NCBI RefSeq assembly: GCF_002159845.1
Contig: NZ_NFJK01000005.1
Location: forward strand, 62,001 to 126,000
From: Anaeromassilibacillus sp. An250
Lineage (GTDB): Bacteria > Bacillota > Clostridia > Oscillospirales > Acutalibacteraceae
Length of the DNA: 64,000 nt
Reading direction: 5' to 3'
Position 1 is the stretch's first letter. Each line of letters opens with the position of its first letter. Of the stretch, positions 44,935-52,527 are shown piece after piece. The notes below the pieces were generated by a model that searched no databases, had not been told where the DNA came from, and worked only from the letters and a program-made list of their open reading frames with translations. Made by a program: the position numbers and the translations under genes.

Positions 44935-45569
44935 CATTTTCCATCGGAACCTGCCGCGTGACAGTGGGATTCCTCTTTGTGGCAATGCTGGCCTTTTTCT
45001 TATTGCTGGACACCGATGGGATGGCCGGGCCGGGCATTGCGGCCGCAGCTTTGCATGAATGCGGCCATTTAGCGGTGCTTTTTGCGGTTGGCGAACCTCC
45101 CAAGGCCATCCGGTTGAATCCCTTTGGCGTGGAAATTGTACGGAGAGGGGAACCACGCGGCTATCTGCGGGAGGCAGCAGTGGACCTGGCCGGGCCCTGT
45201 GTCAACCTGCTTGTGGGAGGAACCTGCATGTTGCTCCTTGGGACTGGCGCAAAAAAGTTTGCCATCGCCAATCTCATGATCGGGGCGATGAACCTTCTGC
45301 CAATCGATCCACTCGACGGTGGCCAGGCCCTGCACGCATTGCTTTGCCTGCGCCTACGGGAGGAGACGGCGGCGCGTGTGGGAACAGCGGTCTCCGTTTT
45401 GGCATTGCTGCCGTTGGCCATCGCAGGATTCCTGCTTTTACTGCGTTCCAGGTACAATTTTTCGCTTTTGCTGGTTGGATGCTATTTGATGCTGCTGCTC
45501 CTGCTCAAGCGTCGCCGGTTCGGGAGTGAAAGAGGGTTTCCCAGAGAAAAAACGTTTCCATGTAGGTGA
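44931..45569 (+). CDS. Site-2 (M50) intramembrane metalloprotease, SpoIVFB-like
   Basis: A 212-aa polytopic protein. The zinc motif AALHECGHLAVL (HExxH, about residue 42) lies in a membrane segment, and the third ligand is in NLLPIDPLDGGQALH (about residue 123), the M50 LDG motif. Four to six hydrophobic helices are visible; there is no PDZ or CBS domain, which fits the SpoIVFB branch. SpoIVFB cleaves pro-sigma-K in the mother cell. Coupling to a small membrane protein and the sporulating background support this; another M50 substrate is possible. Confidence 0.78.
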   Translation: MTFSIGTCRVTVGFLFVAMLAFFLLLDTDGMAGPGIAAAALHECGHLAVLFAVGEPPKAIRLNPFGVEIVRRGEPRGYLREAAVDLAGPCVNLLVGGTCMLLLGTGAKKFAIANLMIGAMNLLPIDPLDGGQALHALLCLRLREETAARVGTAVSVLALLPLAIAGFLLLLRSRYNFSLLLVGCYLMLLLLLKRRRFGSERGFPREKTFPCR

Positions 45570-45645
45570 AGAGAAAAATGTCTCGTAACGCTTGGATTCG
45601 TTCCATATAAGTGGTCCACTTTCAAGCGGTCGATCCCATTTCTCA

Positions 45646-45685
45646 CGCCGCCCGACTCCACAATACGGGGGAGGGCGGCATTTTT
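45646..45685 (+). terminator. Terminator after the M50 protease gene
   Basis: GCCGCCC (45647-45653) with GGGCGGC (45673-45679), then five T. Confidence 0.75.
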
Positions 45686-45787
45686 GCGTAAAGCAAGAAA
45701 TTCCTTAACCTCAGCTCTGTGGCTTTACACGGAAGAATCTGATAAAAATAATACAGAGGTTCACAAATGAATTGAGCAATTCACACA

Positions 45788-45842
45788 TTGACAATCAAAT
45801 TGATGTGATTATAATTGATATGTCAATTATTGATATATCAAT
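45788..45842 (+). promoter_or_regulatory. Promoter with tandem MarR-type palindromes
   Basis: TTGACA (45788-45793), 16-base spacer, TATAAT (45810-45815). Just downstream are AATTGATATGTCAATT (45813-45828, near-perfect palindrome) and TTGATATATCAA (45830-45841, perfect), centres 15 bp apart and overlapping the transcription start. This suits autorepression by the MarR protein encoded next. Confidence 0.75.
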
Positions 45843-45863
45843 TATTGTGGCGAGGTGAAGGGA

Positions 45864-46307
45864 ATGGAAAACACGTTTTATATGCTGCTGCATCGTGCGT
45901 TTCATGCCCAGCGGGGATATCTGCGGTCCTTTCTGGGGGAATCCGGGTTGGGAACAGGCCAACCGAAGCTCCTGGTCCATCTGGAACGGCAGGGGCCATG
46001 CAGCCAGCGGGAACTGGCGGAATATTTTGAAATTGACCCTGCCGCTGTGTCACGGATGCTGTGTGCACTGGAGAAAAGCGGGTTTGTAACACGGAAGGCC
46101 CACCCAGAGAGCCGGCGCAAGGATTTGGTGGAGCTCACCGAACAGGGACACACCATGGCGAAAATTTGGCGGGGAAATTATCAGAAGATGGAAGAGATCA
46201 TGCTCAAGGGGTTTTCCGACCAGGAGCGGGCGCAATTTGCCGATTACCTCATTCGAGCGTATCATAACTTCCGAGAGAGAGAGGAGGAACCGCTATGCAA
46301 GATATGA
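45864..46307 (+). CDS. MarR family regulator
   Basis: A 147-aa winged-helix regulator. Recognition region: SQRELAEYFEIDPAAVSRML followed by CALEKSGFVTRKAHPESRRKD, which is the MarR helix-turn-helix and wing. The ATG at 45864 lies after GAGGTGAAGG; the GTG nine bases upstream is within that site. It overlaps the first exporter gene by 13 bases, so it very likely controls the exporter and itself. The inducing compound is unknown. Confidence 0.9.
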   Translation: MENTFYMLLHRAFHAQRGYLRSFLGESGLGTGQPKLLVHLERQGPCSQRELAEYFEIDPAAVSRMLCALEKSGFVTRKAHPESRRKDLVELTEQGHTMAKIWRGNYQKMEEIMLKGFSDQERAQFADYLIRAYHNFREREEEPLCKI

Positions 46308-48049
46308 AGCGGTTGCTGAAGTATTTAGGGCCTTATCGGAAGGACATGCTCATCGGCGCGCTGCTGATCTTTGTGGAGACCTGTTTTGAACTGTTTATCC
46401 CGGTGCTGATTGCCGACCTCATCGACGTCGGCGTCGCAAACGGGGATATCCCTTATATCTTTTCAAAGGGGATACAGATGGGGATTTGCGCGATCTTGGC
46501 ATTGATAACCGGATTGCTATATGCCCGTTTTGCTGCCCGTGCCGCATATGGTTGGGGTGCGCAGATCCGCGCGGCACAGTATGAACAGGTGCAGAAATAT
46601 TCCTTTGCAAATTTGGACCATTTTGATACCTCGTCCCTTGTGACCCGCATGACCACGGACGTCACCGTTCTACAAAATGCGATCAACGGCGGATTCCGTC
46701 CGCTGTTCCGCGGCCCATCCATGTTGATTATGGGCGTGGCCCTGTCCTTTTGGATGAGCCCACGGCTGGCGCTGATCTTTGTGGTGTGTACGCCGGTTCT
46801 GGGGATTATCCTGTTTTTTATCCTACGAAAGGTAGGACCGATGTATGGCCGCCTGCAAAAGGTGGTCGACCGGCTGAACAACGTCGTACAGGAGGGTTTG
46901 ACAGCCATCCGCGCAGTCAAAGCGTTTGTTCGCGGGGAATATGAGGAGGAAAAATTCCGGGATGTCAACCAGGATCTGATGGATTCCAGCCAGACGACCT
47001 TTCACTATGCGGTTTTAAACCTGCCGGCATTCCAATTTGTCATGTACGCTGCCATTGTCCTCATCATGTGGTTCGGCGGCAATATGATCTTGCATTCCAC
47101 TTTACAGGTGGGCGATCTCACCGGGTTCCTGAGCTATGTAATGCAGGTTATGAACTCTTTGATGATGATTGCCAATGTGTTTTTGCTGCTTACACGCTCC
47201 TTGGCCAGTGCGCACCGTATCAGCGAAGTGTTGGATGAACCGGTTCTGCTGACCTCCCCGGAGAACGCCAGAAAAGAGATTCCGGATGGGCGCATCGATT
47301 TTGAGAATGTCTCGTTCAAATACCATGAGGACGCGCAGGAATACGCGCTCTCCGGCGTCACATTGCATATTCAGGCCGGCCAAACGATCGGAATTCTGGG
47401 AGGGACAGGCTCTTCCAAAACGACCTTGGTGCAGCTTATCCCGCGGCTTTATGATGCGACCGAAGGGTCCGTTAAGGTTGGAGGCCATGATGTACGGGAG
47501 TACGATCTCCGGTCCCTGCGGGATGCCGTGGGGATGATCTTACAGAAGAATGTCCTATTCTCCGGCACCGTGCGGGAGAACTTGCAGTGGGGCAACCCGG
47601 AAGCCGACGACGAAACCTTATGGGCCGCCTGCCGGACGGCGTGTGCCGATGAATTTTTGGAGCGCATGCCCAGGGGGTTGGATACCGACCTCGGACAGGG
47701 GGCAAACAACATCTCCGGCGGACAGAAACAGCGTCTTTGCATTGCCCGAACCCTCTTAAAACGCCCTAAGGTGATGATCTTTGATGATTCCACCAGTGCG
47801 GTCGATACGGCGACAGAGGGAAAGATCCGCACCGCATTGGCGGGACTCTCTGATGTAACCAAAATTATCATCGCTCAGAGGATCACCTCAGTCATGCACA
47901 CAGACCAGATTGTCATTCTGGACGACGGCAAGATACACGCTATCGGCACGCATAAAGAGCTGTTGGCGAGCGATCCAATTTACCAGGAGATTTACCGGTC
48001 TCAGATGAAAGGAGGGGATGAATATGGCAGCACGGCAGCTCAATGCTAA
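46295..48049 (+). CDS. ABC exporter half-transporter with degenerate catalytic site
   Basis: A 584-aa membrane-ATPase fusion: six transmembrane helices (about 15-310) and a nucleotide-binding domain (about 340-570). Walker A is GGTGSSKTT, signature ISGGQKQR, and Walker B VMIFDDSTSAVD, in which the catalytic Glu after Walker B is Asp. Together with the second half-transporter it forms a heterodimer of the BmrC/BmrD or TM287/288 type, where one of two ATP sites is non-hydrolytic. Substrates are likely drugs or lipids, but cannot be told from sequence. Confidence 0.9.
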   Translation: MQDMKRLLKYLGPYRKDMLIGALLIFVETCFELFIPVLIADLIDVGVANGDIPYIFSKGIQMGICAILALITGLLYARFAARAAYGWGAQIRAAQYEQVQKYSFANLDHFDTSSLVTRMTTDVTVLQNAINGGFRPLFRGPSMLIMGVALSFWMSPRLALIFVVCTPVLGIILFFILRKVGPMYGRLQKVVDRLNNVVQEGLTAIRAVKAFVRGEYEEEKFRDVNQDLMDSSQTTFHYAVLNLPAFQFVMYAAIVLIMWFGGNMILHSTLQVGDLTGFLSYVMQVMNSLMMIANVFLLLTRSLASAHRISEVLDEPVLLTSPENARKEIPDGRIDFENVSFKYHEDAQEYALSGVTLHIQAGQTIGILGGTGSSKTTLVQLIPRLYDATEGSVKVGGHDVREYDLRSLRDAVGMILQKNVLFSGTVRENLQWGNPEADDETLWAACRTACADEFLERMPRGLDTDLGQGANNISGGQKQRLCIARTLLKRPKVMIFDDSTSAVDTATEGKIRTALAGLSDVTKIIIAQRITSVMHTDQIVILDDGKIHAIGTHKELLASDPIYQEIYRSQMKGGDEYGSTAAQC

Positions 48050-49868
48050 AAAGCCTCAAGATTTGCGCTATACCCTGCGCATGCTGCTGTCCTACATGGG
48101 GCGTCACAAATTCATCCTGCTGCTGGTGGCGATTCTGGTGACCATCAGCGCCGTGGCCAATCTGCTGGGGACGTATATGATCCGGCCGGTGGTCAACAAT
48201 CTGGCATCCGGGAATGTAAGGGATTTGCTCATGGGCGTGCTGCTCACGGCCGCGATCTATGGAGTGGGGGCATTGTCCGCGTACGGCTATACACAGGCCA
48301 TGGTAAAAGCGGCCCAGCAGGTGCTCTACGATATTCGCCGGGACCTGTTCGCCCATTTGCAGACATTGCCCCTCAAGTTCTTTGATACCCAGCGGCACGG
48401 CGACGTGATGAGCTATTTTACCAACGACGTCGATACGATTTCCGACGCCCTGAACAACAGCTTTGCAATGGCGATACAGAGCTTCATTCAGATGGTGGGC
48501 ACGCTGGTCATCCTGTTCATCCTCAATTGGCAGCTTTCGATGATCGTGGTTGTGTGCTATGCCGTGATGTTCTGGTACATCCAGTTCAGCGGCAAACGCA
48601 GCAAAACGTACTACACACGCCAGCAGGAAAGCTTAGGGGATTTGGATGGCTACATTGAAGAGATGGTAAACGGACAAAAAGTCATCAAGGTATTCAACCA
48701 TGAGGACGCCAATCTAAAGGGCTTTCAGGAAAAAAATGAAGCCCTGCGTAAGGCAGGGACCGGGGCACAGAGCTATGCAGCGACAATGGTTCCCGCCGTC
48801 GTCAGCATATCCTATATCAATTATGCGATCGTAGCGGTTCTGGGCGGAATTATGGCGCTGCAGGGAATGACCGACGTCGGCAGCCTGGCCAGCTACTTGG
48901 TATTTGTCCGGCAGGCTGCGCTGCCGATTAACCAGTTTACCCAGCAGAGCAATTTCTTGTTGGCTGCTCTGGCAGGCGCAGAACGGGTCTTTGATGCCAT
49001 GCACTTAAAACCGGAGGTCGACGAGGGAAAGGTCGATCTGGTCAATGTGGAAGAAAAGGATGGGACATGGATTCCATGCCAAAAAAAGACCGGCCATTGG
49101 GCTTGGCGCAAAGAAGATGGCGCATTGGTTCCTCTGCGGGGCGACGTCCGTTTTCAGAATGTGGATTTTGCGTATGAATCCAATCATCCGATCCTTAAAA
49201 ATATCACCCTCTATGCAAAGCCGGGGCAAAAGATTGCCTTTGTAGGGTCGACTGGCGCAGGGAAGACCACCATTACCAACCTGATTAACCGCTTCTATGA
49301 TGTGCAGGGCGGCAGCGTCACCTATGACGGGATCGATGTCAAGGACATCAAAAAAGACGCCCTCCGGCGCTCCTTGGGGATCGTCCTCCAAGATACCCAC
49401 CTGTTTACCGGCACCATTGCGGACAATATCCGCTTCGGCAAGCTGGATGCAACCGACGAAGAAATCAAAAAAGCGGCCCGCATCGCCAATGCAGATTCCT
49501 TTATTCGAAGGCTTCCACAGGGATACCAGACAATGGTGACGGCGGACGGCGCCAACCTCTCCCAAGGGCAGCGCCAGCTCTTGGCCATCGCCCGGGCTGC
49601 TGTGGCCGATCCACCTGTTTTGATTCTCGACGAGGCGACGTCGTCCATCGACACACGCACGGAATCCTTGATTGAGAAGGGGATGGACCAACTGATGGAG
49701 GGGCGTACCGTCTTTGTCATTGCCCACCGCCTGAGTACGGTGCGCAATGCGAATGCCATTATGGTCCTGGAGCACGGCGAGATTGTGGAGCGCGGTGACC
49801 ACAAAGACCTGCTTGCACAGAAGGGAAGATATTATCAGCTCTACAATGGCATGTTTGAATTGAGCTGA
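48024..49868 (+). CDS. ABC exporter half-transporter, catalytic partner
   Basis: A 614-aa partner with six transmembrane helices and a canonical nucleotide-binding domain: Walker A GSTGAGKTT (about residue 408), signature LSQGQRQL and Walker B VLILDEATSSID with the catalytic Glu. A short insertion with two tryptophan-rich turns (TWIPCQKKTGHWAWRKEDG) links membrane and ATPase parts. The ATG at 48024 has AAGGAGGGG at a proper distance; the ATG at 48018 is too close. It overlaps the previous gene by 26 bases. Confidence 0.9.
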   Translation: MAARQLNAKKPQDLRYTLRMLLSYMGRHKFILLLVAILVTISAVANLLGTYMIRPVVNNLASGNVRDLLMGVLLTAAIYGVGALSAYGYTQAMVKAAQQVLYDIRRDLFAHLQTLPLKFFDTQRHGDVMSYFTNDVDTISDALNNSFAMAIQSFIQMVGTLVILFILNWQLSMIVVVCYAVMFWYIQFSGKRSKTYYTRQQESLGDLDGYIEEMVNGQKVIKVFNHEDANLKGFQEKNEALRKAGTGAQSYAATMVPAVVSISYINYAIVAVLGGIMALQGMTDVGSLASYLVFVRQAALPINQFTQQSNFLLAALAGAERVFDAMHLKPEVDEGKVDLVNVEEKDGTWIPCQKKTGHWAWRKEDGALVPLRGDVRFQNVDFAYESNHPILKNITLYAKPGQKIAFVGSTGAGKTTITNLINRFYDVQGGSVTYDGIDVKDIKKDALRRSLGIVLQDTHLFTGTIADNIRFGKLDATDEEIKKAARIANADSFIRRLPQGYQTMVTADGANLSQGQRQLLAIARAAVADPPVLILDEATSSIDTRTESLIEKGMDQLMEGRTVFVIAHRLSTVRNANAIMVLEHGEIVERGDHKDLLAQKGRYYQLYNGMFELS

Positions 49869-49906
49869 GACGCGAGTTATGTTATAAAGGCTCTTGTGAT
49901 GTGACA

Positions 49907-49940
49907 AAAAGACCAGGCTGAATTCCAGCCTGGTCTTTTA
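49907..49940. terminator. Bidirectional terminator of exporter and ANTAR operons
   Basis: Fourteen-bp perfect stem AAAAGACCAGGCTG/CAGCCTGGTCTTTT with a five-base loop, between convergent units. Confidence 0.88.
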
Positions 49941-49995
49941 CAATGTAAATGCATTTTTATAACCATTAGAAAGTGCCGTGCTACAACGCATACGA

Positions 49996-50589
49996 TTACA
50001 CGCTACTTTCATAGGTTCGAATAATTTGTTCCGCAATGTTTCGGCGCTTGACGCAAGCGTCCATGGCGGCTTTTTCGATGTGCCGGTGTGCCTCCGCCTC
50101 ACTCATCTTCAAATGCTCCATCAGCAGGAGCTTTGCGCGGTTAACTAGCCGGATCTCCTCCATCTTGCTTTGCAGGGAAGTGGCCTTTTCTTCCAGGGCC
50201 CGGAGCCTTTGCCGGGTTGCAAAAAGCAGCTTTACAGACTGGTATACGACTTGGCGGTTGACCGGCTTGGGCAACGTCAAAATGCCGTAATCCTCCACCT
50301 TTTGGCTGATCGGATCTTGCAGGTCCGCGCGGACAAATAGGAGAATACCCGGCCCCTGTGTTTCTGCGGCATCAATGGCAAACTGGATGCCGAAATCGTC
50401 GGATAGAGGGGTGTTGATAATCAGGATATCGAAAGGCCTGTCCACCAACATCCGCTTGGCTTCGCCAACGGTAGGCGCAGATCGAATCGGGGAAAAGTTG
50501 CTTGCTGGCAACAAGTCCTTGAAAAGCGCACCTGTCTTTTGCCCAGAGGATACCACCAGGACACTACACGGCCTTTTTGGTTGCATCAT
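49996..50589 (-). CDS. ANTAR-domain RNA-binding regulator with degenerate receiver
   Basis: A 197-aa protein. The N-terminal receiver-like fold (about 8-120) has SVLVVSSG where phosphorylated receivers have two acidic residues, and DILIINTPL with Asn at the phospho-acceptor Asp; the late PKP lysine motif is kept. A coiled coil follows, then the ANTAR domain (about 138-190: NRAKLLLMEHLKMSEAEAHRHI). ANTAR proteins bind twin hexaloop hairpins in leader RNAs and stop termination, often in nitrogen genes. The gene follows the short glutamine synthetase gene by 45 bases in one unit. Confidence 0.88.
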   Translation of the reverse strand: MMQPKRPCSVLVVSSGQKTGALFKDLLPASNFSPIRSAPTVGEAKRMLVDRPFDILIINTPLSDDFGIQFAIDAAETQGPGILLFVRADLQDPISQKVEDYGILTLPKPVNRQVVYQSVKLLFATRQRLRALEEKATSLQSKMEEIRLVNRAKLLLMEHLKMSEAEAHRHIEKAAMDACVKRRNIAEQIIRTYESSV

Positions 50590-50634
50590 GTGGATTCACT
50601 CCTCTCTTAGACAGTCCTAGGAATAAATTGCAGA

Positions 50635-51822
50635 TTATAAGATTTCTGGAATAAATTCCCGAATGAGCTCGCTTTGATGGGCCAACAAAAGAGCTTCCTC
50701 CAAAGTGGCAGGAAGGGTCTCCAGGGGGTCCGTGACCGAGCGGTCCGCTGTAAAAAGATTAACGTCCAAAGGCGCGCACAATGGCATTTGCTTCCGGATG
50801 CCGTCCAGCCCCGCGTAGATCAGCAGGGCATAGGCGAGGTATGGATTGGCCGTCGGATCAGGAGAACGCAGTTCAAACCGCTTGTATTCCCCCCTCGCAG
50901 CAGGGATGCGGATAAGCTGAGAGCGGTTTTCCGAGGACCACGTCAAATATCGCGGCGCTTTCTGTTCTCCCAAGCGGAGATAGGATTCTTCGGTGGGGTT
51001 TAAAAAGGCCGTGATCTCACGGATGTGGCTGAGAATCCCTGCGATAAAGGCATCCGTGTCCTTTTGCCCGCCAGGGCTTTTGATCGAGATATTGATATGT
51101 AGGCCGTTCCCGCACTGCCCACTTAAAGGCTTAGGGGAGAAGCAGGCATAAAGCCCGTTCTGCATGGCGATGTTCTGGGCGACGGATTTAAATGTCACAG
51201 CGTTATCCGCGGCAGAGAGGGCATCGCTGTATCGGAAGTCGATCTCGTTCTGTCCCGGCCCTTCTTCGTGGTGGGAGCCCTCCGGCCGGATCCCCATATC
51301 GCTCAATGTCAAGCAGATGTCGCGGCGGACGTTTTCCCCCCGGTCCTCTGGGGCGATATCCATATATCCGGCGTGGTCAAAGGGCGCCTTTGTGGGGAAT
51401 CCATTTTCGTCGGTTTGGAACAGATAAAATTCGAATTCCGCCCCAAAGTAACAGGCAACATCCATCTTTTTAGCCCGTGCAATGGCCTTTTTCAGAAGGA
51501 ACCGGCTGTCCCGTTGGAAGGGGGTGCCATCGGGATTTTGAATCTCACAAAACATCCGCACAACCCGGCCTTGCGTGGGGCGCCAAGGCAATACAGAAAG
51601 CGTAGAAGGGTCGGGGAAAAGGAATAGGTCGGATTTGGTTTCGTCGCCAAAGCCTTGGATCGCGGAAGCGTCAAAGGAAATCCCATATTCAAAAGCCCGT
51701 CCGAGTTCGGTAGGCATAATGGCAATATTTTTTTGATTTCCGGCTAAATCGCAGAAGGCCAGGCGGATAAATTTTACATCTTCTTCCTGACAATAAGTCA
51801 TCACTTCATCGTAGCGATACAC
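50635..51822 (-). CDS. Glutamine synthetase family protein (type I-like, short)
   Basis: A 395-aa protein close to GSI but about 50 residues shorter, lacking the C-terminal helix that clasps neighbouring subunits. Catalytic motifs are intact: FGAEFEFYLF, GPGQNEIDFRY, GNGLHINISI, and the RLGEQKAPRYLTW / NRSQLIRIP ATP and glutamate sites. It starts with GTG at 51822 behind AAAAGGAG. Genuine glutamine synthesis or activity on a related amine are both possible, since a complete type III enzyme is encoded next door. It is co-transcribed with the ANTAR gene. Confidence 0.82.
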   Translation of the reverse strand: MYRYDEVMTYCQEEDVKFIRLAFCDLAGNQKNIAIMPTELGRAFEYGISFDASAIQGFGDETKSDLFLFPDPSTLSVLPWRPTQGRVVRMFCEIQNPDGTPFQRDSRFLLKKAIARAKKMDVACYFGAEFEFYLFQTDENGFPTKAPFDHAGYMDIAPEDRGENVRRDICLTLSDMGIRPEGSHHEEGPGQNEIDFRYSDALSAADNAVTFKSVAQNIAMQNGLYACFSPKPLSGQCGNGLHINISIKSPGGQKDTDAFIAGILSHIREITAFLNPTEESYLRLGEQKAPRYLTWSSENRSQLIRIPAARGEYKRFELRSPDPTANPYLAYALLIYAGLDGIRKQMPLCAPLDVNLFTADRSVTDPLETLPATLEEALLLAHQSELIREFIPEIL

Positions 51823-52280
51823 AACGATTCACTCCTTTTGGCGGCGTTACGCCGGGATATGATGGGGTGCTTTGGCCGGGTTTATCCCTTTAACAGGCGA
51901 AAAAGCGGCCTTAAAGAAAAACGTCCATAGATATCCCAAAATGAGGAAATCATCCTCCTTCGATACTATGAACGCCATTGCCCATATTGAATGTTTATAT
52001 TCACAATTTATTAATAATCATAGTATGAACAACTAGATTTGTCAACGAAAAATCTGAACCCGGACGAAGGAAAAATTTGTACAGTTTTCCGGAGCTTTCC
52101 TAGGCAATATGAAATTTTATAATAACTTCCTTCATAAAACTGTTTCAAGCTTTGAGAAATCAAAATAAAAAATAGTTAAAACCTAGGGAAATCCACATCA
52201 TACGAGAAATCCACTTTTTGGGAAATTTTTAGAAAATGAAATTTACATTGATTGTAATTGCAAAAAATTTAAAAAAGGGC
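51823..52280. other. Divergent regulatory gap between the two glutamine synthetases
   Basis: 458 AT-rich bases with no gene. Direct repeats ATACTATGAAC (51963-51973) and ATAGTATGAAC (52020-52030), 57 bp apart, could be regulator sites for the minus-strand unit. A 24-codon minus-strand frame starting directly at a GGAGG (about 51948) is too close to its ribosome site to be trusted. No terminator or T-box was found. Confidence 0.4.
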
Positions 52281-52309
52281 TTGACAAAGGATTGATTTGC
52301 TCGTATACT
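52281..52309 (+). promoter_or_regulatory. SigA-type promoter of the type III glutamine synthetase gene
   Basis: Perfect TTGACA (52281-52286), 17-base spacer, TATACT (52304-52309), about 210 bases ahead of the gene. Confidence 0.88.
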
Positions 52310-52315
52310 GCTGTA

Positions 52316-52500
52316 CAGACAAGCAAGCGGCGATGACGTCGCAGGCAAAGACGCTCGGCCTGTGAAAAGGCTGGGTTATAAAAGAAGCTTTGTTCCTCTG
52401 TAAATGGAAGACAGATGGAGGAAAACTTTTTCGATTTTGTTCCGAAAAACGGCAAAGGCGTCGTAGAAACATTCTTTCTACGACGCCTTTGCCGTTTTAT
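52316..52500 (+). promoter_or_regulatory. Attenuator leader of the type III glutamine synthetase gene
   Basis: The leader ends in an intrinsic terminator with a perfect 22-bp stem (52446-52467 with 52477-52498), nine-base loop and T-rich end, only 27 bases before the start codon. Upstream is a further hairpin with a six-base loop (stem CTCGGCCT/AGGCTGGG around 52353-52374). Transcription must pass the terminator to express the gene, so the leader is an on/off device. An ANTAR-protein target is plausible because such a gene is nearby, but I did not find the canonical A-N-N-G-N-N twin loops. Confidence 0.75.
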
Positions 52501-52527
52501 TTATTTTCTATGAAAAGGGGTATTGTT

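Noticed and set aside
51877-51948. 24-codon minus-strand leader peptide before the short glutamine synthetase
   Set aside because: The ATG abuts the GGAGG with no spacing, and no attenuator structure with a T-run follows.
52316-52445. Canonical ANTAR twin-hexaloop target in the glnN leader
   Set aside because: I looked for paired hairpins with A at loop position 1 and G at position 4. The only clear six-base loop found is GTGAAA, so the claim was not made.
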